Assembly: GCA_021396245.1 (NCBI GenBank)
Contig: WNYE01000030.1
Span: forward strand, 310,001-374,000
Length of the DNA stretch: 64,000 nucleotides
From: Sporothrix humicola
Lineage: Eukaryota; Ascomycota; Sordariomycetes; Ophiostomatales; Ophiostomataceae
Direction: 5' to 3'
In this document: positions 19,633 through 31,700 of the stretch, in pieces
How positions within the stretch are numbered: position 1 is the stretch's first letter
Layout: each line of letters opens with the position of its first letter
Notes under the pieces: generated by a model
What the model saw: the letters and a program-made list of their open reading frames with translations, nothing else
What the model was told of the DNA's origin: nothing
The model's database searches: none
Translations under genes and position numbers: made by a program

Positions 19633-21259
19633 CTAGTTCTTCTTCCACTCGGCCAGCCAGTTCTTCATGGTGGCAAAGATCTCCTTGTACAGGTCCGGGG
19701 CGCCGTCGTAGGCCTCGAGAAGCAGCTCGGGGCAGTGGTTGCCGGCCGGGACGACCCAGATCGGGGCGTCGGCAGTGCCCTTGCGGCGGCCGTCGGGGCG
19801 GAAGTCAGACGAGACGGTGGCGGAGCGCCAGGGGTCGACCTCGCCGTTGACAAAGAGGACCTTCTTGTAGTCGGCATCCCAGCCGCCGGTGTAGAGATCG
19901 AGGTGCTCGGGCGTGAAGCCGTCGGCCCAGCCGGAGGAGTAGCCGTTGGTGGTGGGGAAGAGCAGCGGGCACTGGCGGGCAAAGAAGTTGACGTCGGCGT
20001 ACTGGGAGATGATGTTGGTGCCGTCGGTCACGTTGGGGCCGACCTGCCACCAGCCAAAGGGGTTGTGGCACAGCAGCCAGTTCCACTGGCGGTTGCCGTC
20101 AAAGTCCGAGGGGTCGTTGAACTCGTCCGTGTTGACGTACGTGTTGCAGGCCGTGCCCTTGCTGCCGGCGCAGACAGCGCCGCGCGTCTGGTTGATAAAG
20201 GACGCGTACAGCGGGAGCGCCGTGGCAATGCCGACGCCGTGGGGGTTGGACAGGACAATGTGCGTCTCGCCGGTGGTCTCGAGGTAGTCGCAGAACTGCT
20301 GGACGTAGGCCTCGTTCTCCTGCCACTGGCGCAGCGGGTACGAGACCTGGACGGCAAAGTCGTCGTGGTGGTTGAGCATGCCGAGGCCGAAGTAGTCCTT
20401 GATCTCCTTGATGTCGTCGTCGGTGCCGTAGGTCAGGACGTGGTCGACGTACTGGATGACGGCGCGGACGTCGGCGCTGCAGTTGCGCGGCAAGGCCTCC
20501 TCGACGGGCGCAAAGTACGTGTAGAAGTCGCTGATGGTCTCGACGACGGCCGAGCTGGCGTGGTGTGCAAAGAAGACACCGGGCTCCTTCTGCTGGATCC
20601 AGGCCGTCAGGGCGCCGGGGTACGAGCCGCCGATCAGGACCCAGGGCGCGTTGTCCGAGTTGTCGTTGTTGCCCAGATCACCGCCCAGGTCGAACGTCAC
20701 GTTCTTTGCAAAATACGTGACGTCCATCATGGCCTGCGGCAGGTCGAGATACTGCATAGTCTCGGCTGTCAGGGTGTCGAAAGGAAGGGACTCGCCCCAG
20801 TAGCGGTCTAGAGAGGTGGGTTAGTTGACATTCAAAAAGGAGGAAAAAAGAAAGAAAAAAAGAGAGAGAAAAAAGGGGTGTAGTGGACTCACGCTCAAGA
20901 ATAACGACGAGGCCGCCAAAGACCTCGGCGTACAGGCCAGGAATTGTGCCATTGCTGAGGTAGCCCAGGTAGTTGCTGGCATCCGACTCGCCGGGCATGA
21001 ACAGGAAGACGGGCGAGCCAGGGCCCTTCCAGTACTTGGTGGTGAACCAGAAGCGGTTCGAGAACGTGCCCTTGGACGGGTCATTGTGGTCGACCGGCTG
21101 GTCGAAAGTGCCGTCGATGATGCTGGCCGACTTGGCGTCCGGGTGATCGTAGGCCTGGATGCCTGGCGGCTTGGGGAACGAGGTCACCTTTCTGCCGGTC
21201 ACTGCGGACACGCTGCCGAGGAGGCAGAGGGCCGAAGCCCAGAGTGCTGAGGCCTTCAT
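19633..21259 (-). CDS. Secreted serine peptidase, family S28 (prolyl carboxypeptidase/prolyl endopeptidase type), two exons
   Basis: Exon 1 is 21259-20893; the intron is 20892-20808 (85 nt, GTGAGT donor, CTAACC branch, CTAG acceptor); exon 2 is 20807-19633. The join restores LEHRYWGES and gives 513 residues. A signal peptide is evident (MKASALWASALCLLGSVSA). The catalytic serine sits in GGSYPG (Ser184). Asp447 in NGEVDPW and His480 in PAGNHCPEL complete the likely triad. Several N-glycosylation sequons (NGT, NVT, NQT, NCS) fit an extracellular or vacuolar enzyme. S28 members cleave after proline, some as carboxypeptidases or dipeptidyl peptidases and some (Aspergillus type, similar length) as acid prolyl endopeptidases. 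Which activity applies here cannot be decided. The gene converges on MTR10 across the 5S locus. Confidence 0.93.
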
Positions 21260-24200
21260 TGTGTGTGTGAGGTGTGTGAGAAATTAATGACAAAAATGTG
21301 AAGAGAACAGAAGCGCGAAAACGACACACAAGCTTCTCCTGATGATGAAAGACAAGAAAAGCCAAGGACCGGACACAAGCCAAGAACAGACGATGATGAG
21401 ATGAGGATAGCAAAAAAGAATCAAAAGTGAGAACGGCCAAGAACCGAGGGCTTGGCCAGAATTATATGCAAAAGACGAGGCCCTGCGTATTCTCCGTGTT
21501 CGTCAAAGGAATCACAACAAAAGAGACGAATGACAAGGAAAATAGCTTCAACTACCCATGCACTGCTCGCAATGCTCGCGCTTGACCCAAAGGCGTTTTT
21601 TTTTTCTTCCTGTAGTCTTCAAGCAAGGGTCCGTTCCTGGGGGCCAGGCCCCCAGCAAACACGTCCTTTCCCACTCATTCTCTGCGCTGCACAGAGGATA
21701 AACATAGACTTGACGATGGACGAGATGGACCCGTTTTTGGGGGACCTGCTTGCTTCGCCTCCCACCTTCCCACAGCCCAGCCATAATAGCTTCCTTCAAC
21801 GTGACCATACGCGGACAGTAGGCAAGCTGGGCTCGGCTGGTAGCAAAAAGCACGGACAGGGCCAGCCAGGACCAGCCAGTTGTGCGCCGAGAAAGTGAGA
21901 AATAAGGCACCGGCGTGCAGAGGATGTGCAGGGCAGTATCCTCGTTTGGCCAAACAAGAAGAGCAAAAGGGCCTGGGGCCCAACGACGAGCCAACGAGAA
22001 CAACGAACAAGCATAAAAGCTCAAAGAGAAAGTGGGTCTTCGTCCCAGGACCCATGCACCAAGCGTGAGGCTCCTGGGCCCTCCACTCTCTTAGACCAGA
22101 GACCATAGGGCGAAGCCAACAGGACAGCGACAGGGGTGGCAGAAGAGCAGAGAAGAGCCCCAAAGAGAAAACATACAAGGAAGAAAAGGAAAAAGGAGAT
22201 GATGGGGGAGGAAAAGGGGCGGGGGTGGTAGGGAGGATGAGGTTGGCGGGCAGGGGTTAACGTGGCGTGGGATCAAGCCTACCAAAGACTGACCCGCTCA
22301 TGCAGGAAGCAGAGCCAGCAAGAAAGCAAGAAGCATTGCAAAAGCACAACGAGGATGAGGGAACGACAGGATCGAATGGAGTCCGGAGCACAAAATAATA
22401 CTGAGAAAAATAAGGAAATAGAGAAGTGGCAGGCTCGTAAGCAGAGACGGCAGGCAACGTGAGCCGAGAAAAACTGACAAAGAAAAGGGGAATGGCGGAC
22501 GCAATTCTCACGACATCTGCAGTGGACCGTCCGTTGACCGTTGGCATTTGTAGACGGGCGGCTATCGTGTGTGGCTTTTTGTGGCTGCCCTTTGGTAGTT
22601 GGCGATGTTCTCAGACTTTGCCTACATTTTTTTGAAAATTTGCCTTTTTTTGAATTTTGAATTTTGAATTTTGAATTTTGAATTTTGAATTTTGAATTTC
22701 GTTCTTCTGTAAGCGCACTTGATGTTCGTCGATTTGCACAACTAAACGGAGCCGTAGGCAGACTCTGGCTGACTTTCATGTCCTTGCCTGCCTGGCCACA
22801 ATCTCCATCGCACATCGTACACGCCGTATTGCTTAAAAAAGGTACGACGTAACTCGATATGGATGGATGCACGCGTTGGACGCAAAGCCGCGTCCTGTTC
22901 GCTCTGTGTCGAAGTATTTTCGGTCGAGGCCGTCGCGTTTCATCATGGCTGGTCCTCATTAAAATTGACAGACTGGGTGCATGGCGCGGTCAAAGTCAAA
23001 AGCGCCAGTCAAGCGCGCGCGGTGAGAGCGTGTAATGTGTACCGAGACTCATACTGTGTATGCACTCTGAAGACCAATGTGGAAAACGAAACAAACGTCT
23101 GCCCGGGATGATCCCCGCCCAGCAAGGCTAACTGCCCATGCTGGCGCCACCTCGTGGGTTCATTTCCAAAGTTAAAGCTGCTGCTTTTCGGGTCCTGCTT
23201 GCGAGATCAAGCAGAAGAACGGGTGCATCGTATCTGTGAGTCCTGGGCGCAGTGTGGCTAGTTGGGACATCTTTTTTGTTCGGCATTTTGTGCTGTCCTT
23301 TCTCCGTGTCATCTCTGTGGCTTTTTTCCCGATTTTCTGTCATGATTTTGTGCTTCTCTGTCAGGTAATTCCCTCTCCAACGCAGTGAAAGCTCCGTGGA
23401 AGGCCGGCTTCCTTGTCAGCCATGATTCCTTCAAGGATTGCGTCCCCACGCCTAGTGGCACCTCTCTCACTTGAAGGAAAATGAGGGACTGTGAGGATCC
23501 GCAGGCTGCTGAGGCGCAGGTGCCACTGACTTGAAAAATCGTCGACAAAATAGGTGCATCTTATCTGCGTCGTATCCGTCGTATGTGCTCCGTATCCCCT
23601 ACCCAGCAGAACGCGAAATTTGCTGCGAAGCTCGCTGCCGTTTTTTGTCTCTGATTTTTTTGAGCTTGTCGTCGACAACTTTCTTTTTCTGTGCCTCTTT
23701 TCCTCAAGCCCCTGTGCACTTGAACGGCCGTTAAATTAGACGAGGCTGGGGCCCGAGTTTCTTCGACAAAAGCTTCAGCTGGGGCATTCTGTATCATGAG
23801 AAGCACCTCAGGCGCTGAGCTTGAGAGTGTCAATTTGTCTTAAAGATGAGGCCGATTAATCATCAAGTTTCCTTGAAAAGTAAATCGTGAAATATCTCCA
23901 GCCTTTCTGGTCGCGTTCCGTGGAGAAAACCCACGATTGCCGACACGCGCCGTCTTTTCTCCTCTCGGATCAGTGTGGCTGGAGTCTGTTAATGGAGATG
24001 CACCCTTAAAATAAACTTCTCCCGTCAGGGCTCAATCGGCTGAGGTCAACTGCAACCCGAAACCCGGTCACTTGTTTTTGTGCTCATCTCAGGAACCCAC
24101 TGATGACCCTAGCTGCAAGTAGTTAGCAGTCATCTCAAACAAGGCGGTTTTCCAGCCCATATCCTTCCTCGTCTTCTCTCCCGTAGTGAGGATGCGGTGA

Positions 24201-24806
24201 CCTACCGTGGGTTTGTCACCTGGCGGGTGGCTGAGCAGCAGTTGCACTTCGGCCGGCTCCCGCTTGTCCCCTATTCCTTCGCCCTTTGCCTTCTCCTGCA
24301 GGTTATGCACCTAAGAAGAAGCGGTGTTCTATTTTTGACAACATGTGTTCACCGTTCTTGTTCAGGAACGTCAAAAGTCAACCAGTCAAGAGCCCATGAC
24401 TCAACAACGAGATCGTCAGCCTCTTGACTTGGCGATGTCCTTGGCTTGTTGATTACTGGGCATCGAGGGCGATTGAACAAGGGCAAGAGTCGGTTGTTGT
24501 TGTTAGCGCTTCTGGGCAAACATCGGCAAAAGCTTGATTCGCATGTGTTTTTGCTGTGAAAACCTGGGGTTTGTGTACCAAGCTTTTTCATGTCTTGGGA
24601 GCTCAGCAAGAGGGTTTTTGGGATAAATGATGAATAAATTTCCAAAATTGAAACTGAAATGAAAAGTAAACAAAGTCAAACGCCATATTCATCCAATTCA
24701 AAAATTTCGTCAGAAAGAAAAGAAAAAAAGAAAAAAATAAGAACACCGAGAAGAAAGCTAGAAAACCGCATAGCATCACTGAAGTATCCAAGAACATCAG
24801 ATCTGC
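21260..24806. other. Gene-free 3.5-kb interval with a 7-bp tandem repeat
   Basis: This interval lies between the S28 start codon and the stop of the zinc-cluster gene, both on the minus strand. It should contain the S28 promoter (from 21260 upward) and the 3' UTR of the transcription factor (below 24806). Frames of up to about 226 codons appear but lack recognisable domains. The longest crosses the tandem repeat at 22651-22699. The + strand from about 22100 to 22250 is purine-rich. I see no supported gene. Confidence 0.45.
22651..22699. repeat. Seven perfect copies of a 7-bp unit (TGAATTT)
   Basis: Counting directly, TGAATTT repeats seven times without interruption over 49 bp. It lies in non-coding sequence. 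Copy number probably varies between strains, as is general for such arrays. Confidence 0.95.
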
Positions 24807-27800
24807 CTACCCGCCTCCCGATTGCAAGTTCGCGGCCGGAAATTCGGCGCCGAGCGCCCCCAAGACGGTCGGCCCGTCCCAATCGGCTTGTGAGAACCGT
24901 TCAATACCCACCGCCTGACTCGCCTCCTGCCATCGCTTACCCTCGAGATTGTTAACAAACGGCACGGTGCCGGCCACCTCCGCCCAAAAGAAGCTGAGCG
25001 GAAAATCTGCTGCCGGGTCGTTCATGAGGTACTCTTCCGGAGGTGAAGAGTTCGACGAGCTGACCTGATGCTGTGCCATTGGGTCTTGGACGTATAGCTG
25101 GACCGCTTGCTGTTGTTCATGATGCTGCTGTTGTAGCTGTAGTTGTTGCTGCTGCTGTTGTGCATGTTGCGCAAACTGATCCCACTGTTGGGCTGGAACA
25201 GCCTGCATGATACCACCTCCAATGTTGCCACCGCCGCCGGATGTGCCGCCAATATCGACACCAGGATACTGTGCTGTTGCCTCGCTGCCATAGACAATGC
25301 CGTGCATGCCGTCACTCGTCTCGTCTGCTGGCATTGCCTTTATAACTGCCATGGGCTCTACACCACCGATTGCAGATTCTGCACTTGTAATATTGCCATG
25401 CTGTTGTGGTTGCTGCCACGTCTCTCTGTCCACCTCAGAAGCTTCTTGATGGCCGGAGGGTGGGGGAGACTCTGGTTCTTTGCGGCGCTGCGGTGAGGAG
25501 CGACTATTCGCTGGCATCAACTGTGGTCTGCTCTTGCCTTTGCCTTTGCCCTTGTCCTTTATCATGTCGTCGATATCGCCTTTTGTGGAAAGACCCGACC
25601 CCTCAGCCGCGTCTTCGGACGCAAAAATCTCCCCGTTGTTCGTCACCTTGGGCCCGTGGACTTTCCACTCGTCAAAACCACCGCCACTGCCGCCCTGTCG
25701 GACACTCTTCTGTCTGTGTGCATCACCGCCGTGCTTCTCAACATGGGCCCAGTACTCTTTTTTGACGTTTTCATAGTAGTCGTCCATCTCATGGAAGTAC
25801 TTGACATAGGTGTTTGCCATTTCCAGGTTGCCGCCCATGTTTATCAAAGCCTGATAGGCAATTGCTGTCGGCCCATGTGTCGACACTCGATGGTCGCCTT
25901 CCATGCGTGTCCCCGGCTTGCGTCTGTTGTTGCGATCGGCGTCTTGCTTATTGACCATGCTGTAGTTGACATCCATTCCGGGGAAGTGCCATGCATAGAT
26001 CCCCACAAATGCCGTCGTCCATACAGCAAAGACAACCAACGCCGATACTGGCAATTGGTTTCGAGTCTGGCAGATTTCAATCAAGTCCACGACTTCTCTT
26101 GCAGCCGTGAATATTTCTTCTGCACTCCTTTCCCAGAATCCCGGGGGCGCGCTTCCGTCCGGGAAAGTTGGTTCGTCGAGGGGTCCCATTGGGCTTCTGC
26201 ACCGAGCAGGAATGAATGGGGTGTACTCTCGGTGTAGCATGATTTTACAGACGGCGCCCAGCATATGAAGCGACACGTATTCTGTCGATGCATGATGGTT
26301 TTCGTACTTTAGGTAGTTGCTCGTGGAAAAAGTGAAAGTATAGGGGAGGCGGTCATAAAAGTCTTCGAGGATACCACGCAGTCTCCGGAACTCGGTCTCT
26401 TCCCATGGGGGCCGTTTCTCCTTGTGTCTGCCACCTGCAAAGCTGTACGCGGATATCTCGCCCCAGATATCGACAAGGCAAACAAAGCGAGCCAACAAGC
26501 TGTCGTTCATATCCGTAACAATTTTTCTCGTAAGTGGACTGCCGTCGGCCTCTTTTCCAATCTCGGGACGTGGCCTCAGAAATCCCGGAAAGGTTTCGCA
26601 TGATTGATCAAAGGCGGCGTTGGAACAGGGCAGCTGAACTTTGATGCTGTCAGAGTGTATCATTGTCGAACGGTTCTTTCCGCAGGCCAACATGCGATCC
26701 ATAACAAAACAACTGAAGATGGTGCGCCGGCGCACCTCTCTAGTAACAATATCCTCAACGGACTTGGCCGAGGGTTTGTTTTCTAGCTTTCGCGGTGTGG
26801 CCGTTCCGGTGTCTTCTGTCCTCGATTCAGTCGCATCTGCCTTGGTCGAGGCCGTTGCCGAGGAGCTGCATTCAACTCCACTCTCGCCATCGGTATCGGC
26901 CTTAATAACAACTGTTTTTTCTGTTGTCGGGGCTGTTGAGGTAGAAGATGAGGCAGACAGCTTGGCATCAGCATCTGTGCTTTGACGAGGAGGCTCGTCA
27001 CGAACACCCAACTTTAGGCATTCGGCCATGCGAATTCCAAAGCCCACATACATCCAGGCAGCCATGCCATCATTTCTGTCACTTTGGTCGCTCTTTTTGT
27101 TTGGCCGAATCCATTCATAGAGACCGAGCATCAAAAATGCTTGGACTCGCTCAACAGTAGCCATTCTCACGCATGCAGACAGTGGTCCTAGGGCTCGACA
27201 AAGAACACTAGCAAAGTGCTCTGAAGTTGCCCACCCATCGGCTTTGTCTGGGTTTCCAGTGCTCGGTTTTTGACCAGCCTCGACTGCCAGGGCAAAGGTG
27301 ACACGTTTGACGAGATCATGGTGGAAGCGAGCTGTAAGAGTGAGGACACCGAGCAGAATCAAGTTTGTTCCATCTGAGCGGCGCGTTTGAGTGGCCCTCA
27401 TTTTGTCGCCCATTTTTTCCTTCAGTGTTGCCAGATGGAGGAACGGAAGCTCTGTGGCAAAGTGAAGACGGTAGAGGTCAAATAGCTGTGTCCACATAGT
27501 CTCTGTAAAATAGTGCTCCGAAAGCACTTCGTTCGCGTAGTACGCCCCTGATTTTTGCTCATCGAGGCTCACAGAGTCTTCCATCTTCCTCAGTCGTTTC
27601 CGCTCCATGATTCTCTCGGCCTGTCCTGGGTCATCGCGCTTCATTACACGAGGGTTCTTGGGGGCAGTGGTAATGGAAAACTGGGGCTCTATGTCGGTTG
27701 TGGACAGTTGACTGTTGGTGTTGAGATAACGGCAGTCTCGCCTTGACTTGAGACACGTCTCACATGCGGATTTGCCTTCGCCATCATTGACACACTTTAT

Positions 27801-28718
27801 TTTCGAACGGCGGCATCGCAGACAAGCAATACTCGATCTCATTGGTGCACGTTTTGCCGTCGGTGCCTTCTTTCCTTCAATGACCGAAGGACTGCGAAGA
27901 ACACCTAGAGATTGTTGTGGGTGGCCGTTTACCGTCGAGAGAGCAACCAGCGGCTTTTGCTCCGACGCCCCAAATGACACACTTCCACTTGAGCCAGCGT
28001 TGAGAGAGATTGGAGGGCCTTGTTGGCCCTCGATTGTCTGTTGGTGGGGGCGCGTTGGGGCGAGGGTGTGATGAAACTGCTGTTGGTAATCCTGGCGTGT
28101 CTGTGTGGATTGCGGCTGTGGAAGCGAGTATAGGGGAACTGAAGGCGGCAGCGTAGACATGGGAGGGAGAGATGAAAGCGAGGGTAGCTGATGGCTATTA
28201 TGCCGATGTTGTTGTTGCTGCTGCTGCTGCTGCTGATATTGTTGCTGCTGGTGCTGCTGATGTTGCTGTTGATGCTGATGCTGTTGATGCTGTTGATGCT
28301 GTTGTTGCTGATGCTGTTGCTGATGATGCTGGTGATGATATTGCTCAGGCTGCTGATACTGCTGATGGCGGTGGTGATACTGCTGCTGCATCTGTCTTTG
28401 TTGTTGGCTTGGCGCTTCAAAGGTGCCCCGATTATGAGACGGATCACGGCTCCGTGGCGACACAGAGTATGGTTCAGGAATGGGAGAGGTGACGCTAGAA
28501 GAATCTTTGAATGTCACCGGTGATTGACCGACTGTGGTGCTTGTCCCAAACCCACTGCTTGGACTCTGTCCCGCAGGAGATGACTGAAAATTTGGCGTTG
28601 AAGCAATTGCCTGCGGTGATTCAGGCTGCCTCTCCATATGTGGACGTTCACGAGGAGAGAGCATCGACTGAATGCTAAGATGAGCAGAAGTGGGAGTCGA
28701 CTGTGACGAGGCCTCCAT
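24807..28718 (-). CDS. Zn2Cys6 fungal-specific transcription factor with Gln/His-rich tracts
   Basis: A single-exon frame of 1303 codons from an ATG at 28718. Residues about 108-170 are a long Gln/His tract, and a second Gln-rich tract is near residue 1190. The zinc cluster, near residue 296, reads CLRCRRSKIKC followed by CETCLKSRRDC, spaced C-x2-C-x6-C-x9-C-x2-C-x6-C. It is followed by a middle-homology-type helical region typical of fungal regulators (YFTETMWTQLFDLYRLHF, and later RRRTIFSCFVMDRMLACGK). Such proteins bind CGG half-sites in the nucleus and control metabolic or developmental genes. I do not recognise the specific orthologue. The C-terminal third is low-complexity with short Lys/Gly-rich and acidic parts and could be an activation region. 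No intron is needed, but the very long 5' flank could hide leader exons. Confidence 0.9.
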   Translation of the reverse strand: MEASSQSTPTSAHLSIQSMLSPRERPHMERQPESPQAIASTPNFQSSPAGQSPSSGFGTSTTVGQSPVTFKDSSSVTSPIPEPYSVSPRSRDPSHNRGTFEAPSQQQRQMQQQYHHRHQQYQQPEQYHHQHHQQQHQQQQHQQHQQHQHQQQHQQHQQQQYQQQQQQQQQHRHNSHQLPSLSSLPPMSTLPPSVPLYSLPQPQSTQTRQDYQQQFHHTLAPTRPHQQTIEGQQGPPISLNAGSSGSVSFGASEQKPLVALSTVNGHPQQSLGVLRSPSVIEGKKAPTAKRAPMRSSIACLRCRRSKIKCVNDGEGKSACETCLKSRRDCRYLNTNSQLSTTDIEPQFSITTAPKNPRVMKRDDPGQAERIMERKRLRKMEDSVSLDEQKSGAYYANEVLSEHYFTETMWTQLFDLYRLHFATELPFLHLATLKEKMGDKMRATQTRRSDGTNLILLGVLTLTARFHHDLVKRVTFALAVEAGQKPSTGNPDKADGWATSEHFASVLCRALGPLSACVRMATVERVQAFLMLGLYEWIRPNKKSDQSDRNDGMAAWMYVGFGIRMAECLKLGVRDEPPRQSTDADAKLSASSSTSTAPTTEKTVVIKADTDGESGVECSSSATASTKADATESRTEDTGTATPRKLENKPSAKSVEDIVTREVRRRTIFSCFVMDRMLACGKNRSTMIHSDSIKVQLPCSNAAFDQSCETFPGFLRPRPEIGKEADGSPLTRKIVTDMNDSLLARFVCLVDIWGEISAYSFAGGRHKEKRPPWEETEFRRLRGILEDFYDRLPYTFTFSTSNYLKYENHHASTEYVSLHMLGAVCKIMLHREYTPFIPARCRSPMGPLDEPTFPDGSAPPGFWERSAEEIFTAAREVVDLIEICQTRNQLPVSALVVFAVWTTAFVGIYAWHFPGMDVNYSMVNKQDADRNNRRKPGTRMEGDHRVSTHGPTAIAYQALINMGGNLEMANTYVKYFHEMDDYYENVKKEYWAHVEKHGGDAHRQKSVRQGGSGGGFDEWKVHGPKVTNNGEIFASEDAAEGSGLSTKGDIDDMIKDKGKGKGKSRPQLMPANSRSSPQRRKEPESPPPSGHQEASEVDRETWQQPQQHGNITSAESAIGGVEPMAVIKAMPADETSDGMHGIVYGSEATAQYPGVDIGGTSGGGGNIGGGIMQAVPAQQWDQFAQHAQQQQQQLQLQQQHHEQQQAVQLYVQDPMAQHQVSSSNSSPPEEYLMNDPAADFPLSFFWAEVAGTVPFVNNLEGKRWQEASQAVGIERFSQADWDGPTVLGALGAEFPAANLQSGGG
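28200..28400 (-). repeat. CAG/CAA/CAT trinucleotide tract encoding the Gln/His run
   Basis: Seen on the + strand as repeated CTG/TTG/ATG triplets, including a pure run of CTG codons near 28217. It encodes the Gln/His tract of the zinc-cluster protein. Length polymorphism between strains is likely by general experience with such repeats. Confidence 0.85.
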
Positions 28719-31700
28719 TTGAAGGCAAGGAAAGAGGCAATGGGCCCGTCCTTATAACAAACAGGTGCAGATTGTGTTCGCTCACTTTCTGTCAAACTTG
28801 CAATGTGCAGGCCGCCTCTAAGGAGTGGGCACACTCTCTGTTCTGGTAACAATGCGTATGCTCAGGTGCACCATGTGTGATGTACATGCATGCACATGCA
28901 GACAATACAGAAGCAATGGAAGCGGGACAAAACGGTCTCTGCAGGGGCGACCAAAAGTACGTTTCCGTCAGCATTGTGTCTAGTCCAGGACGGTCTTTTG
29001 CCTTTGGCCATACTGTGTGTGAAAACGAAAGTGGGCTTGTATACGTACAGTTACGTTGGTAGCCGTGACCCGGGATGGGCAAGAATAGCCAGCTTGATTA
29101 GATCTTCTGATCTTTTTCAGTAGAAGCGGCAGCTCTTGTTTTCTTTGGAATTGGTGGCAACTATGCGCATGTGTAAGTCAGTTGTATCGTCGAAACAAAT
29201 ATGCAAAGACATAATGATGATAAACGATATAATATGGGTATACAAGAACAGCCCTCAGTTTTTAAAACGCACGCAGAAGAGTAAGAAAGAAACAAAGAAA
29301 GAGATCAGAAACGTCCTCTGCAGTGCTGGGAGAAGGGTAAAAAAAAAAAAAAAAAAAAAAGGACAGCGAGGATAGAGGTCCAAGAGGTTAGACCATGTCA
29401 CAGCAATGTGTGGGACATATCATTCCGTGTGATACAGAAGGGTGGCCGCCTCAAGACACATCTGCGTGTTTGGTACAATGGATCTGTCAGGACCGAATGG
29501 AGCAACCCGCCAAGCAGGTCCTCTCACTCATGTGGCACATGTTTGATGTGGAGGGTCCATCTCCTACTTGGGATGGATATGGGGCAGGCAGAATAAAAAA
29601 TAAAAATAAAAACAGAACAGGGCAGGCAACACAGCCCAAGAACAATTGGTGTTGACAAGGGCTGGTTGTCTGATTTCAAGAAGACAATGCGTGTATAAGA
29701 AGAGCCACTATTATGTGAAGGATCCATACCTAAAGATCTAAGAATCCAAGAGTGAGAGATCTCAAAAAGATGGCGAGCCAGAAGTATCAACGAGAGGCAC
29801 TAGTGCAGCGTTGAAGGTTAAGCGTGTGCGGCTCCGGTATTTGGCCTGCGTGTCTTGGTTTGGGATGTCTCTCGGACAATTACCACGAACAAGCTCAGAG
29901 TAGCGCTTCATGGGGGACGAACCGAGCCGAGCAGTAGCGTGTTCTTCGTAGTTTATGCCAAATTGTGGAGCGTGTTGAAACTAGAAGCTGATGGCGGATA
30001 GCATCAAAAAGAGATGCAAGACACAAGAGCCCGGAGAAGTGTTTGCAGTGCGTTGGTTGCACGCCCGTTCGATAGAGGTGGTGGTCACGATCGTTAATTG
30101 GCACAAATGTAGAATACTGGAGAGTCTAGGTAGGGTCTGAGTCAACGAGCTGAGACTTTTCTATGCTTGGAAACCGTTCAGCGGGTGAGTTTCAATTCAA
30201 GCCAGAGCTGAATGACCGGAGCGTCGAGGAAGGTTTGTTGGAGCCACCAGCCAGGGGCCTATCGATCGTCAAGGCTAGGAGGTCTCCTGTATGTAGGTGG
30301 TGGTGGATTTGGTGGTCTGCAAAGTTGACTAGTCGTGGTCAACGGCTCCTACTTGTTCGCTGACTTTTGTCAGATTCAGAATGAGAGTGGAGGAAGAAGG
30401 CGTTGGCAGAGAAAGACAAAAGAAAATGTGGCGGCGGCACTTTGAGGAGAGAGCGACTGCGGACTTCGGACAGAGCGGCATGTGGACTAGATGAGGGTCA
30501 GAAAATTGAGCCAGAGGACCTGTCGTGGGAACAGAAAGACTTGCCAGAAGTGACGGGTCTGCCGTTGATGAATGGCAGCTGCCCAACAACCTCATGCAAC
30601 CAGCCAGACGACCCGTCATTTTTGTCTGTCGTCACTGGAGCGGCCTTCGTTGTCCCCCTCATCGCCCTGGCCCCCATCACCCCCAACATAGAGGCGCTGA
30701 TGGGGTCGACACAGAATTGACGGGAGTGCTTAATGAATGGAGGGGAGGGGCTGGGACGGAATGGCAAAGATTGAGCTGAGTGGGCGGGCGTCTGGGCGCA
30801 TGTGGCGGGGTGGATGTCTTGTTGGCCTGCATGCGTGAAAGAAGTAAACGACAGAAAAGAGACGAGTATGCAGGCAGGGGACAACTTTGAATGCAACGTC
30901 AAAAAGACAGGGTCTAGCCTGGCCGGCGGCACGACAAAGGAAAGGAGAGGTCAAAAATACGAGCAGTTCAATGCAAAGTTGAGGAGATGAAAAGAGAGAA
31001 GCACGGGTGGGTTCCGGGGGTGTTGGCTCTTGCCTATTGAAGTTGATCGTACCTTCCATCTCGGCGAGTTGAAAACATGGTAGTTAAGATGGAAGGTACG
31101 ATTGCGCTATTTTTTTTTTTTTTGGTTCTTTACAGGCAGCATTACGGGAAGAAGCGACTGTATGGGCTGTATCAACAGGAACAAGAACAACAACATGAAA
31201 TCGCCACCAAGAGTAGTGGTTGCAGTGTATGGAGAGGAGACAGTCCGAATGATTGAATTGCTCCTTCCGCTTCAAAAGACACATCCAACAAGACGTCCGT
31301 TTCTTCCTTTGACGCAGTGGCGCTATCATTCTCTCCGTCGCAGCTCCTTCACTCTCCAAACTCTGGTTCGGGAGCTGTGCGGGAAGGCACGAGAGTGCAA
31401 CCAGTTCATGTAAAGAGACGGGCCAAGTCTTTACATGTACGACGTACAACACACTACAACGCACAGATAGCTTATCCCTGACCACGGACGAACCTTTTGT
31501 TGATTGAGATGTTTTCCGCAGATTCCATTGCTACACCGGGCATCCATCATGCTTTTTCATTTATCGACGATTTCCCACTATCTTCGCACATCCTGCATAT
31601 TAACGTCTATTGGCTCATAGTCATCGAAAAGACCGACAAGCAGCACGAAAAAAAAGACAGCTGTGGCTGTTGCACCTACACTCTCGTAGCCCGCAGGATT

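Noticed and set aside
22651..22699. Possible CRISPR-like array
   Set aside because: The unit is 7 bp with no spacers, and the DNA is eukaryotic.
22279..22959. 226-codon minus-strand frame
   Set aside because: It crosses the TGAATTT array (giving a KFKIQNS repeat), has no domain, and lies in non-coding composition.
24349..24645. 98-codon minus-strand frame just below the zinc-cluster stop
   Set aside because: It starts at TTG and lies where the 3' UTR should be, with no domain.
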